This document shows positions 48,239-58,253 of a stretch of DNA of 64,000 bases, in pieces. Below the pieces are notes generated by a model, which was not told the DNA's origin, searched no databases, and saw only the letters and a list, made by a program, of their open reading frames with translations. Position 1 is the stretch's first letter; each line of letters begins with the position of its first letter. Made by a program: the position numbers and the translations under genes. Origin of the DNA: Sphingobacteriales bacterium. GTDB taxonomy: Bacteria; Bacteroidota; Bacteroidia; Chitinophagales; UBA2359. The DNA lies in the NCBI GenBank assembly GCA_016706405.1, contig JADJJT010000002.1, forward strand, positions 1,364,001 through 1,428,000, written 5' to 3'.

Positions 48239-51200
48239 TTATTTGGTTACAACTACTTTTTGAGTAGTATTTCCTTGGCTCGAAGTAGCGCTTACAAAGT
48301 AAACGCCTGCTGGTTGGTTGCTTAAGTCTATGGTTAATACTTTGTTTACCGCAGTATTGCCATAAATGCTTGTTACTACTTTGCCAGCCGCATCGTAAAG
48401 GTCAAGGCTAATATTGCCAACCATGGTGTTAAACTGTACATTTAAAGTATTGCTAACCGGCATGGGGTAAATGCTAATGCTGTTTTGTGGCAAAGTGTTG
48501 TGGTTGTCAATACCGGTGCCAAATTCAACACATTCAAGTTCGGGTTCGCTACAGTTAGTACAACCATCGGGAATAATTACGTTGCGGGTTACAGTTGCGG
48601 TATTGCCGGCTGCATCGGTTACACTGTAAGTGATAGTATATGTACCCGAGCAAGTATAACAAACTTTACCCGAAAGAATTACATATTGGGTAATATCGCC
48701 GTCAATATTGTCGAAGGCCGAGTAGCCTGGGTCGGTATAGGGCACGTTGCATGGCCAAATAATAGTGCCAGGGCCCGATAGTGTAATAGTAGGAGCTTGT
48801 GTATCGGCTACTTTTACAACACGGCTACATTCAAATTTGTTGCCTGCTTTGTCGGTAGCGGTATAAGTTATGGTGTATGAGCCGGGCACCTCTAAGTTAG
48901 GAACTTGGCCACCAATTACAACTTCAACAAAACCATCAACATTGTCAATTGCGATATAGCCTGGGTCTTCCCAAGTACCGCCGGGCTGAATTTCTATTAC
49001 AAAATCGGCACCACAGGCGGCCAATGAATCAACGCCCGATTTTCCGGTAAACAGAGTGATAGCGGGCGCGTCGACATCTTTATCAATTACTGTTACCAAG
49101 CGAATTATTGGGTCGGCTTGGTTGCCGTTCATGTCTTCGCCGTTGTAAGTAATGGTATAATCACCTGCGGTATTTACATCAACTGTTCCGGTAATTGTTA
49201 AGGTGCCTTCGCCACAACCAAATATCCATGATGGGCTAAAGCCATTATCTGTTTCAAAAAAGTCGTAAACAATAGCGCCTGGCTCATCGTAGCTTGTGCC
49301 TTTTACCACTTTCATGCTGTCGTAATATTCGAAGTACGAGTATATGGTGCCATCAATAGTATCTATAGGTCCGGCTAAAATTAGCGGTGCGGTGGTATCG
49401 TCAAATACAATTACATTGATTTCGTTGCCATCAGCATCTTCAAAAGTTAACTCACTTGTGGTGCCGTCGCTGTCGGTAGCGGTTAATAGCCAATGGTAGC
49501 CTTCGCCGGTTGCATTGGGTTTAGACAAATCAACGGTTCCGCCAATTGTAATTTGATTGCAGGTTAGCTCGCCATCCGGATAGTCAAGAACAGATAAGCC
49601 ACCGAAACGGTCGCAACTTACGGGGCAATTTTTCAAACCATAAGGAGTACCTCCAGTCATGAAAAATTCGGGTTTGGTGCTAACTTCGGCAGATGGGTCT
49701 TTAATATCATCAACATTTACACCGGCATACAAAATATCGTTCATTACAAAGGTCGCATGGCCTTGGTTATTGGTGTTTTGTAAGGCGGTGCCTGTTAGGT
49801 CGTCTTGTTGCCAAGTAAGGTGTACAGTGCCATTAACTTCTTTGGCAATAGTTGGGAATACGTCTTCTTTGTTGTCGTTGTCCGATACATTAAGAGGACC
49901 AACCCATCCGGCATCGGTTATATTGCGTTTAACTAAGTAAACATCGCGGTAAAGGCGGCCAGCGCTATTGTCGCCAGGAGGTGTTTCATAATTGCCGTCG
50001 CGTGCTGCGCTGTAAGCTATGTATAGGTTGTCAGATGCATCTATACCCATTGAGGTGTGGCCAACTATGCTGCCATAACTTTGTATTTGCACTTGTTGCG
50101 TATTAACCGAGGTGGTGCCGTCTCCGTCATAGTCTTGGCGAACAGTTTTGCCAATTACTTCGGCTTTGGCCATGCCTTCGTTCCAATACATGATGGCAGC
50201 ACTGTTTGGCAAGTAATAAGGGCCACCAGCAGCATCGGTTACATCTTTGTAGCAATATAAACGGTCGAAAGCTATGTGGGCTGTGCCTTTGCTATCGAGT
50301 ACAATTGTAAATTCGCCGCCGCCAACAGCAACGGGGTCTAAAGTTTCTTCGGCGGGGGCATCTATTGAAGGGATAAGCGGGTTAGAAGTAGGAGTTACTA
50401 CGGTATAGTTCCATGTATCGCCGCTGTCGGTAGATTTAAGCAAAACTGTTTGTGAGGCATAACCACCAACTACAATGGCTACATTTTTGTCGCGGGCATC
50501 AATAGCGTAGTCGTCGGCACTTAGGTCGTTAACATACGCAGCAAGGTCAATATTGTCTAATTTTTCCCAAGTGTCGCCGGCATCTGTACTGCGGTAGTAA
50601 CAAATACCGGTAGGCACACCGCTGCAAGCACCTTCTTGGCGACCAATGATAACGTAAATATTGTCGCCCGAAACAGCTACACGAGGCCAAACACCGGTTT
50701 CATCGCCCACTTCGGTGCCAATTACTTTAAATTTCCAAGTGCCGCCTGGATCTTGGTAGGACATATAGGCACCTTTGTCGGGGGTGTGTGTAATGCTAAA
50801 CAAGCGCCCCGAGGCGGTCAAGCCAATATTGGGCCATCCGGTACGTTGACTGCCTTCTAAACGTTCATCTGGTACGGCACCCCAGGTTCCGCCACTGCTC
50901 ATCATATTGTAGCCTGTTCCGCGGTCGGCCGAGGCTACGTCGTAGCTTTTGCTCATTGTCCACATGGCGTGTACATTGCCATCGCCGTCAACTAAAACAC
51001 GGCGGCATACCGAGCTGTTCGTTTGAAGGTCATAAGTACTTTCGCCAATTTTTACGGCTGCACCGCTTTTAGCTGTCGAGCTTTTTTTACCTTTAATAGA
51101 TGGTGGGGTCGAAAGGTCAACTTCGTTTCCGCAAGTTGTTTCTTGGGTCCATTCCATTTTAGGTTGTGTTGAGGGAGCGCATACTGGTACTTTGGCAGTT

Positions 51201-51262
51201 TTTTGCGCAAAAGCTAAAGTGCTTAGGCAAACTGCAAACATTGTTAGTAAATAACGCAACAT
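48239..51262 (-). CDS. T9SS-exported BNR/DUF5011 surface protein (paralogue A)
   Basis: 1,007 residues with signal peptide (ends TLAFA). The first half has sialidase-type Asp boxes STDAGDTWEKL and STDSGDTWNYT and resembles a beta-propeller; there is no sialidase active-site motif to support that enzyme. The second half has two to three Ig-like DUF5011 modules (YTITYTATDKAGN, YTDPGYSAFDNIDGDIT). The last 80 residues (ISIYPMPVSNTLNVQF ... GVYFVSATSS) are a type A sorting domain, so export by T9SS and surface attachment are expected. Paralogue B lies 527 bp upstream and is strikingly similar. Confidence 0.88.
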   Translation of the reverse strand: MLRYLLTMFAVCLSTLAFAQKTAKVPVCAPSTQPKMEWTQETTCGNEVDLSTPPSIKGKKSSTAKSGAAVKIGESTYDLQTNSSVCRRVLVDGDGNVHAMWTMSKSYDVASADRGTGYNMMSSGGTWGAVPDERLEGSQRTGWPNIGLTASGRLFSITHTPDKGAYMSYQDPGGTWKFKVIGTEVGDETGVWPRVAVSGDNIYVIIGRQEGACSGVPTGICYYRSTDAGDTWEKLDNIDLAAYVNDLSADDYAIDARDKNVAIVVGGYASQTVLLKSTDSGDTWNYTVVTPTSNPLIPSIDAPAEETLDPVAVGGGEFTIVLDSKGTAHIAFDRLYCYKDVTDAAGGPYYLPNSAAIMYWNEGMAKAEVIGKTVRQDYDGDGTTSVNTQQVQIQSYGSIVGHTSMGIDASDNLYIAYSAARDGNYETPPGDNSAGRLYRDVYLVKRNITDAGWVGPLNVSDNDNKEDVFPTIAKEVNGTVHLTWQQDDLTGTALQNTNNQGHATFVMNDILYAGVNVDDIKDPSAEVSTKPEFFMTGGTPYGLKNCPVSCDRFGGLSVLDYPDGELTCNQITIGGTVDLSKPNATGEGYHWLLTATDSDGTTSELTFEDADGNEINVIVFDDTTAPLILAGPIDTIDGTIYSYFEYYDSMKVVKGTSYDEPGAIVYDFFETDNGFSPSWIFGCGEGTLTITGTVDVNTAGDYTITYNGEDMNGNQADPIIRLVTVIDKDVDAPAITLFTGKSGVDSLAACGADFVIEIQPGGTWEDPGYIAIDNVDGFVEVVIGGQVPNLEVPGSYTITYTATDKAGNKFECSRVVKVADTQAPTITLSGPGTIIWPCNVPYTDPGYSAFDNIDGDITQYVILSGKVCYTCSGTYTITYSVTDAAGNTATVTRNVIIPDGCTNCSEPELECVEFGTGIDNHNTLPQNSISIYPMPVSNTLNVQFNTMVGNISLDLYDAAGKVVTSIYGNTAVNKVLTIDLSNQPAGVYFVSATSSQGNTTQKVVVTK

Positions 51263-51327
51263 AGAATTTGTTAAGTTAATGATGAAAAATATTAATTTAA
51301 TTTAAAAGTATTTTTTTAATTTGATTG

Positions 51328-51358
51328 CAAAGATAGAAAAAAGAGTTTAAAGCACAAA
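51328..51358 (-). promoter_or_regulatory. Promoter of paralogue A with -7 and -33 boxes
   Basis: Minus strand: -7 box TATCTTTG (51335 to 51328) and -33 box TTTG (51358 to 51355) with a 19-base spacer, an exact match to the Bacteroidota sigma-A consensus. The -7 box is 66 bases before the start codon. Confidence 0.75.
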
Positions 51359-51504
51359 ACGAAAATTATAATAATAGCGGATAAACTTTCCGGAAAATGG
51401 TTTTTTAATTTAGGTTTCCGGATATTTTTAAGTGTTTGCAGTATGCTTTTCTGATAGGTCTTCTACATTGGAATTAGTAAAGAAAAAGAAATAGTTTTTC
51501 ACGA

Positions 51505-51560
51505 TACAATAATACAACTATTTTTATGCTGTTTTCAACTACAATTTAAGGGTTTTATCG
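51505..51560. repeat. 56-bp block shared by the two paralogue upstream regions (copy 1)
   Basis: It aligns without gaps to 54851-54906 with 45 of 56 bases the same by hand count; the best part is atgctgttt...caactacaattta. It lies 243 bp upstream of paralogue A. Confidence 0.7.
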
Positions 51561-51789
51561 AAAACTTATTTGGATGATATTATAAATTAATTACTTCGTA
51601 AATTATTGACTATTAGGAATATAATAAATTCTATAAATAACATTTTGGCTCTAATAATGCTTGTTTATCGGATAAAATAAGAACGCTAACAGAGCAAAAA
51701 TTGCATCATCCGGCACATTTTAGTCGTTTGGGCTTTGCGTTTTCCGGATGTTTATCTGTTTCATCGCTTCAAATCTTTAATAGTATAAT

Positions 51790-54737
51790 TTACTTTATAA
51801 TTAACAATTTTTGTATGCTATTTTCATGGGTTGATTTAATTTGTACAAAGTAAACGCCGGCGGGTTGGTTGCTTATATCTATGCTTATTATTTTGTTTAA
51901 AGCGGCATTTTGGGAGGTGCTTGCTACAATTTTACCAGCCGCGTTGCAAATTTCTATGCTAATATGGCCAACCATATTGTTAAGTTGAATATTTATGGTA
52001 TTGGTGGCTGGTATAGGGTAAATGCTAATATTGTTTTGCGGCAGCAGATTTTGGTTGCTTATTCCGGTACTAAAATCAACACACTCAAGTTCGGGCTCTT
52101 CGCAGCCAAGGCAGTTGGCATCGTCTATTATCAGGATGTAGCGGGTAACAGTTGTAGTGTTACCATGCGAATCGCTAACGGTATAAGTAATTAAATACGT
52201 GCCGGGGCAGGTGTAACAAACTATGCCTGTTACAATTACAAGGTCGGTAATATCGCCGTCAAAATTGTCGAAGGCGGTGTAACCCATATCGTTGAAAATA
52301 TTATTACACGGCCAAAAAATGCTACCAGGTCCCGCCAGTATAATATGAGGCGCTTGGGTGTCGGCTACTTTTACCAACCGGGTACATTCAATTTTGTTGC
52401 CAGCTTTGTCGGTGGCGGTATAAATAATGGTGTAGGTGCCGGGCATCTCTAAATTGGGCAGTTCGCCGCTAACTACTACTTCAACAAACCCATCAATATT
52501 ATCAAAACCAATATAACCAGGGTCTTTCCAAGAGCCGCCAGACTGAAGTTCAATTACAAATTCATCGCCACAGGCCGCCAATGAATCAACACCCGTTTTT
52601 CCGGTAAATAAAGTGATAACAGGCGCATCAACATCTTTATCAATTACCGTTACCAAGCGTGTTACGGGCAGGGCTTTGTTGCCATTTATATCTTCACCAT
52701 CGTAAGTAATAGTGTAATTGCCGGCTTTATTTTCATCAACCGTTCCGGTAATTGTTAAAAAGCCCTCGCCACAGCCAAAAATAGATGCCGGTATGGTATC
52801 GGCAACATAATCGTAAACAATAGCGCTGTGTTCAATATAGGTGCTGCCTTTTAATATTTGCATTGTATCGTAGTAGCTAAAGTACGAGTATATAACGCCG
52901 TCTATGGTGTCTATTGGGCCGGCAATTATTATAGGCGGTGTGGTATCGTCAAGTATGGTTGCCGGAATTAAATTTCCTAAACTTGCTGTGTTGTTATCGT
53001 TGTCGGTGGCCGAAATTAGCCAATAGCCTAAACTATCCACAAAAGGTATTTTCATATTGGCTGAACCACATTCAAACAAACCATCCGGATAGTCTAAAGC
53101 GTGTAAATCATAGAAAAGGTCGCAGTTTATAGGGCAATTTTCTAAAACAAAAGGCAAGTCGCCAAGCATAAAAATATCCGGAACAGTAACTAAGGTATCA
53201 GCCGGGTCAATTATATCATCAATAGCTATGCCTTGGTATAAAATATCGTTTGTTATATATTGGTGGTCAACTCCTGTTAGGTCATCTTGTTGCCAAATTA
53301 GGTGAACGGTGCCATTTACCTGCTTGGCAATACTTGGAAACACATCTTCTTTATTTTCGTTGTCCGATACGTTTAGGGGCCCAACCCATTCCGGATTGTT
53401 TGTGTTGCGTTTAACCAAATAAATATCGCGGTACAGACGGCCAGCGCTATTGTCGCCGGGCGGCACCTCCCAAGCGCCATCTCGTGCAGCACTATAAGCT
53501 ATAAAAATATTATCGTTGGCATCAATGCCCATAGATGGTTGGCCAACAAGACCGCCATAACTGCGTACTTGTACCTTGTCAGAATTTACAAATGCGGTGC
53601 TGTCGCCATCGTAGTCTTGGCGCACGGTTTTGCCAATTACTTCGGCTTTGGCCATACCTTCTGTCCAATACATGATAGCAGTACTATTAGGTAAATAATA
53701 AGGCCCGCCGGCAATGCCAGTTGCCTGTTTATAGCAGTATAAACGGTCAAAAGCTATATGGGCTGTGCCTTTGCTGTCGAGCACAACAGTAAATTCGCCA
53801 CCGCCAACGGCAACGGGGTCTAAAGTTTGATCGGCGGGTGCATCTGTTGATGGAATGAGCGGGTTAGAGGTGGGTGTTACTACGGTGTAATTCCAGGTAT
53901 CACCACTATCGGTTGATTTAATTAATACAGTTTGACTTGCATAACCTCCCACTACAATGGCAATATTTTTGTCGCGGGCATCAATGGCGTAGTCGTCGGC
54001 ACTAAGTTTGAGCAGATATGGCGAGAGGTCAATATTGTCTATTTTCTCCCAGGTGTCTCCGGCATCTGTGCTGCGGTAAAAACAAATGCCGGCAGGCACG
54101 CCGCTGCAAGCACCTTCTTGGCGGCTAATGATAACGTAAATATTATTGCCCGATACAGCCGCCCGCGGCCAAACGCCGGATGCGTCATTAACTTCACTTC
54201 CTATTACTTTATTTTTCCAGGTGGTGCTACCCGCATCTTTATAGGTCATGTGGGCACCTTTGCCAGAGGCGTGGGTAATGCTAAACAAACGCCCCGAGGC
54301 GGTTAAGCCAATATTAGGCCATCCGGTACGCTGGTTGCCTTCTAAGCGTTCGTCGGGTAAGGCACCCCAGGTTCCGCCACTGCTCATCATATTGTAGCCT
54401 GTTCCGCGGTCGGCGGCAGCCACGTCATAGCTTTTGCTCATTGTCCATACGGCGTGTATATTGCCATCGTCATCGGTTAAAATGCGTTGGCCAACTGCGC
54501 TATTGCTTTGCAGGTGGTACGAGGTTTCGCCAATTTTTTCGGCAGCACCGCTTTTGGCAGTCGAGGTTTTTTTACCTTTGTAGGTTTTGGATTTTGTGTA
54601 AGAACTAAGCTCGGAGGGGCAACTTGTTGTATGTTTTTCCATTTCGCAGTGTTAAGAGATAGTTTGGCAGTTATTTGCGCAAAAGCTAAAGCGCTTAGAT
54701 AAATTGCAAATAGTGATATTAGTAAAAAACGCAACAT
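51790..54737 (-). CDS. T9SS-exported BNR/DUF5011 surface protein (paralogue B), N-terminal frameshift
   Basis: About 982 residues after correction. The signal peptide (MLRFLLISLFAIYLSALAFA) is in one frame and the mature protein in another; adding one A at 54642-54644 joins them as N-T-A-K-M-E-K-H, parallel to Q-P-K-M-E-W in paralogue A. The domain order is the same as in A: Asp boxes, DUF5011 modules, type A sorting domain (NNISIYPIPATNTINIQ). Identity to A is high over most of the length, lowest in the region around 52780-53180. If the frameshift were real, the mature part would lack a signal peptide and stay in the cell. Confidence 0.85.
54642..54644 (-). other. Frameshift in A-run of paralogue B (3 A, 4 expected)
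   Basis: The minus strand reads gcgaaatgg. Paralogue A has P-K-M-E at this place; four A would give A-K-M-E and join the signal peptide to the body. Confidence 0.85.
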
Positions 54738-55100
54738 AGAATTTATTTTAGTTAAAGTTTGAGAATTTTGTTTGAGTTTTTATCTCCGGATGTAAAAGCA
54801 TGTAGAATATGTTCCTCCGGATAAAAAGCTAAAGTTTTGGTTTTTAGCACTACAATATTACAATTAGGGCAATGCTGTTTCCAACTACAATTTATTGATT
54901 TTATCGTGTATGTAAGTAGATGAATTTATGAATGATGACAAGGCGTAAGTACTTGATAATAAAGCGATTAACAAGTTACACAAATGAAGTTTTGCCGGAA
55001 AAAATTGCTTTATCCGGATATAACTAAATTTAAAAATGCGAAACAGGATGGTGGTTTTAGCCCTTAACCTAAAAAACGACTGATTTAAAGCATTTCAGCG
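54738..55100. other. 363-bp gap upstream of paralogue B
   Basis: It holds three TCCGGA sites, two of them (near 54785 and 54816) flanked by ttttta and ataaaaa in inverted order, and the second copy of the shared 56-bp block. No promoter as clear as that of paralogue A was found. Confidence 0.55.
54851..54906. repeat. 56-bp block shared by the two paralogue upstream regions (copy 2)
   Basis: Ungapped counterpart of 51505-51560, 114 bp upstream of paralogue B. Its distance from the start codon differs from copy 1, so a fixed regulatory geometry is not supported. Confidence 0.7.
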
Positions 55101-55850
55101 TTAAGTTTTCTCGCCTCGTAAGTTTGCCGCGGGCGGCGAATCGTTGCCGCCACCCAATACGCGACCAATTAGCAATACTATGTACAAATTGCCCCAAATG
55201 CCCTCAATAAGGCCCAAATTGCGCACTAAAGTGCTTGGATTTGTGTATATGGAGCTAATTCCTGCCAAATTGCAAAAGCTATGGTAAATTGATTCGGAGT
55301 AGCCTTTCATTCCGGCAGGTAAATAAACGCCAAAAGCGTTATGGTCAATGGCTAAGAGCATTTCGTATAAGCTTCCCCAGCCAATACCAATCATCAAGTA
55401 AATACAAACCGATGCCCATATACGTTGCGCGGTGGTGTAGTTTTCAGAGAAAAGGTCGGTTATGCCAAAGCCAACTAATAAAATTTCGGTTAGCATTAGG
55501 GTGCCATGTAATACGGCTAAGGCAGGCTGTGGGTTGTTAAAAATACTTAGAAAAGGGTTTTGTGCTAAGTTGCCTAATACAAACACCCCAAGGTAAGTAT
55601 AACCAACCGTTTTTATAAGCCATTTTTTTTGAGTGAAATTTTTTAATAAATCCCACAACAAATACATATAGGCTACACCAAATAACGAGTATAGCCCAAA
55701 TAAAAATGTTTGTGCGTTGGTAATGCCAAACAAGGCCAATATATGTTCGAGTGTTAGCCCTAAGCCTATAATTAGTATTTGTAGGCTTACAACCCGTTGG
55801 TAGTCGGTTGTTTTATTTTTTTGCCGTAAGAAGTTCACTAAACTTGTCAT
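55101..55850 (-). CDS. Ion-channel-like membrane protein without a K+ filter
   Basis: 249 residues from the ATG at 55850 (MTSLVNFLRQ); the open frame continues upstream but would overlap the next gene. About six to seven membrane helices. The last part, IYHSFCNLAGISSIYTNPST then VRNLGLIEGIWGNLYIVLLI, is laid out like the pore loop and final helix of two-helix potassium channels, which read TTVGYGD then A-R-x-L-x-x-x-E-x-x-x-G-x-x-Y-x-x-x-L-I-A. The filter itself is replaced by AGISSI, so potassium selectivity is not expected. It may be a degenerate channel or a structural relative. Confidence 0.65.
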   Translation of the reverse strand: MTSLVNFLRQKNKTTDYQRVVSLQILIIGLGLTLEHILALFGITNAQTFLFGLYSLFGVAYMYLLWDLLKNFTQKKWLIKTVGYTYLGVFVLGNLAQNPFLSIFNNPQPALAVLHGTLMLTEILLVGFGITDLFSENYTTAQRIWASVCIYLMIGIGWGSLYEMLLAIDHNAFGVYLPAGMKGYSESIYHSFCNLAGISSIYTNPSTLVRNLGLIEGIWGNLYIVLLIGRVLGGGNDSPPAANLRGEKT

Positions 55851-55884
55851 GGCGTTATATTTATAAAGTTTGTATGAACTTAGG

Positions 55885-56343
55885 TTAGTACCGAATACCT
55901 GTTTTTTTAAAAATGAAGGACAACAACCACGCTGGACCAATTAACAAAAATTGTAAATCTTCAAAGAAAGAAGGTTTAGCGCCTTCAATTTTATGGCCTA
56001 TAAATTGTCCTATCCAGGCCACAACAAAAACAATAATTGAAACTAACGGTAAGTTTGCCCCTGAAAGTGCAATTTTATGGTTTCCCCAAATCATGCCTAA
56101 GCCAATTAAGGTAAACCCAGCAAACATGGCAAACGACAAGCGCAGGTAAAAAATTAAAGCAGCTATCAAAACAAAGGTAGCCCAGTTAAATAGTAAGGTT
56201 TTGGCGGTAAAAAACGGAATAGAATACAATAAACCAAACAAACTAAACATAATAGCAGGTATGCAAATCCAATGTATCAATTTGTTTGTACTGTTTTTAT
56301 GGCTTACGGCGTAAGCATCGAGCCAATTTTGGATAGTACGCAT
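55885..56343 (-). CDS. Mpo1-like (DUF962) membrane protein
   Basis: 152 residues with four or five membrane helices. The N-terminal W-L-x-x-Y-x-x-S-H-K-N and later NKLIHWICIP, and the C-terminal WIGQFIGHKIEGAKPSFFED, are the family signatures of DUF962. The yeast relative Mpo1 is an iron-dependent dioxygenase of 2-hydroxy fatty acids; the conserved histidines are present here. Activity in bacteria is inferred. Confidence 0.88.
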   Translation of the reverse strand: MRTIQNWLDAYAVSHKNSTNKLIHWICIPAIMFSLFGLLYSIPFFTAKTLLFNWATFVLIAALIFYLRLSFAMFAGFTLIGLGMIWGNHKIALSGANLPLVSIIVFVVAWIGQFIGHKIEGAKPSFFEDLQFLLIGPAWLLSFIFKKTGIRY

Positions 56344-56461
56344 GTGTAAATAAAATTTTTAATTGTTAGATTAAATGTATTCTTATGATTTTTTGATTAA
56401 GAAAAAAAGTAAATATCCGGAAGTTCAACAACAAGACAAAGCAAAAACCTAAATTAGTTTG

Positions 56462-57835
56462 TTAATCGTTTTTTTGTAGGTTATATTTTTCTATTTTGGT
56501 GTATAAATGGCTTCGTTGAATATCTATTTCATCGGCTACTTTTGAAATATTCCAGTTGTGTTTTCGCAGTTTAAATTCTAGGAATTGCTTTTCGGTTGCG
56601 TCTTTAAAATCTTGAAAGGAGGTGAATGCGTCAAAATCAAATCCGGAGGTAATATTGCCACTTGGGTTTCCATAGGTCAAAACATCATTTAGGGTAATTT
56701 CCTGGTCGCTTAAAATAATCAGGCGTTCCATTATGTTGCGCAATTCGCGCACGTTTCCTGTCCACTTCATGTTTTGCAGTTGGTTCAGCGCGTCTTGGGT
56801 TATATTTTTAGGTTTATCGTTTTGTTCGCTGCAAATATCGTTAATAAAATGTTTTGCCAGCAACGGAATGTCTTCGCGTCTATCATTTAAAGATGGCACG
56901 TGAATTTGAATTACGTTTACACGGTGATATAGGTCAAGGCGGAAATTATTTTTTCCGACCTCTTCGAGCAAGTTTTTGTTTGTTGCCGACAGCACGCGCA
57001 CATTAACTGTAATATCGCGGTCGCCACCTACACGGGTTAGTTTGTTTTCTTGCAAAACCCGCAGCACTTTTGCTTGGGCAGATGGGCTCATGTCGCCAAT
57101 TTCATCTAAAAAAAGGGTGCCGCCATTAGCTTGTTCAAATTTGCCAATTCGTTGTTTTATTGCCGAGGTAAACGAGCCTTTTTCGTGCCCAAACAACTCA
57201 CTTTCTATTAATTCTGAGGGGATTGCGGCACAGTTTACCTCAACGAAGGGGCCTTCGGCGCGGTTACTTTTTTCGTGCACCCAGCGGGCTACTAATTCTT
57301 TACCCGAGCCATTATCGCCGGTAATTAAAATTCGGGCGTCGGTTGGGGCAACACGGTCAATGGTGTCGGTTATGCGTTTAATGGCTGCCGATTGGCCAAT
57401 AATTTCGTTGATGCGGGTAGCGCGTTGTTTGTATTGTTTGGCTTGGGCGGCTAAATCGCTGCGGTCTAAGGCATTGCGCACGGTAATAAGCAGCCGGTTA
57501 AGGTCTAAAGGTTTGGCTATAAAATCGTAAGCTCCCTTTTTAACTGCTTGCACAGCGGTTTCCATAGTTCCATGCCCCGAAATCATAATAAGGGGTAAAT
57601 CGGGTTTAAGTTTAACGGCATTATCAAGCACTTCTAAGCCATCCATCCGGGCCATTTTTATATCGCAAAGTATAGCATCGTAGTTATTGGTTTTAATTTT
57701 AACCATGCCATCCATGCCGTCTTCGGCTTCCTCTACTTTGTAGCCTTCGTATTCTAAAATTTCTTTTAGCGTTCGCCTTATCGAGCGGTCGTCATCTATT
57801 ACCAAAATGGTTCCCGAGGTAATTTGTTTTGCCAT
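56462..57835 (-). CDS. NtrC-family sigma-54-dependent response regulator
   Basis: 457 residues in three parts. Receiver domain with phospho-acceptor D58 (ILCDIKMARMDG) and conserved K in FIAKPLD. AAA+ domain with Walker A GDNGSGKE and Walker B GGTLFLDEIGDM; the sigma-54 contact loop reads GSFTSA instead of GAFTGA. C-terminal Fis-type helix-turn-helix (WNISKVADEIDIQRSHLYTK). It should activate promoters that use sigma-54. No kinase gene is adjacent. Confidence 0.94.
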   Translation of the reverse strand: MAKQITSGTILVIDDDRSIRRTLKEILEYEGYKVEEAEDGMDGMVKIKTNNYDAILCDIKMARMDGLEVLDNAVKLKPDLPLIMISGHGTMETAVQAVKKGAYDFIAKPLDLNRLLITVRNALDRSDLAAQAKQYKQRATRINEIIGQSAAIKRITDTIDRVAPTDARILITGDNGSGKELVARWVHEKSNRAEGPFVEVNCAAIPSELIESELFGHEKGSFTSAIKQRIGKFEQANGGTLFLDEIGDMSPSAQAKVLRVLQENKLTRVGGDRDITVNVRVLSATNKNLLEEVGKNNFRLDLYHRVNVIQIHVPSLNDRREDIPLLAKHFINDICSEQNDKPKNITQDALNQLQNMKWTGNVRELRNIMERLIILSDQEITLNDVLTYGNPSGNITSGFDFDAFTSFQDFKDATEKQFLEFKLRKHNWNISKVADEIDIQRSHLYTKIEKYNLQKND

Positions 57836-58253
57836 TACAAACTGTTTGCTTTTATAGATTTTTACAAATGAAAATTTTAGTTGAGATAAATTGTTATAAT
57901 GCGCTGATTATCAATCAATTAACATAAGGTTTAGCTTCTTTATCCGGATATTACCGTTAGTTTAATGCTATTTTATTTGTTTCTCCGTTTTTGATGTTCT
58001 TCAAAGTTTTACTAAAACGTTTTGCTCTTCGTTCAAACCTCTTTGCCGCATAAAATATTAACTGAAGAGCAAAGATACATAATTGCTTGCATCAAATAAA
58101 AAAATTGGGCAATGAAAATTAGAGGACAGGCTACCGAGTAAAAGAACAACGACATAGCTCGCAGTTTTGCGGCAAAAAATAAATGCCCACATATTTTACT
58201 ATGCAGGCATTGAAATAGCAATTTGGGGTATTATCTATTACATTTAATATGCT
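57836..58253. other. 418-bp intergenic region
   Basis: It contains a minus-strand TATCTTTG box (58077 to 58070), 235 bases before the NtrC-type start, one TCCGGA near 57944, and the terminator of the next upstream gene (58174-58211). A 62-codon open frame at 58033-58221 lacks any sign of being coding. Confidence 0.6.
58174..58211 (-). terminator. Terminator after the dockerin-type secreted protein
   Basis: On the minus strand the arms aatgcc and ggcatt, then cata and tatg with a 2-base symmetric mismatch between, enclose a 6-base loop; TATTTTTT follows. It starts 43 bases beyond the stop codon at 58254. Confidence 0.65.

Larger units (their letters stand above)
51263..51789. other. 527-bp gap between the two paralogues
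   Basis: It contains the promoter of paralogue A (51328-51358), two TCCGGA sites forming an 8-bp inverted repeat near 51390-51422, a third near 51742, and a 56-bp block (51505-51560) shared with the region upstream of paralogue B. No open frame or RNA gene seen. Confidence 0.7.

Noticed and set aside
54477..54737. Separate small gene of 86 codons upstream of paralogue B
   Set aside because: Its first 33 residues are the signal peptide of paralogue B; the remainder is out-of-frame sequence after a one-base frameshift.
58033..58221. Open frame of 62 codons on the minus strand
   Set aside because: It overlaps the terminator hairpin at 58174-58211 and a promoter-like box and has no recognisable features.
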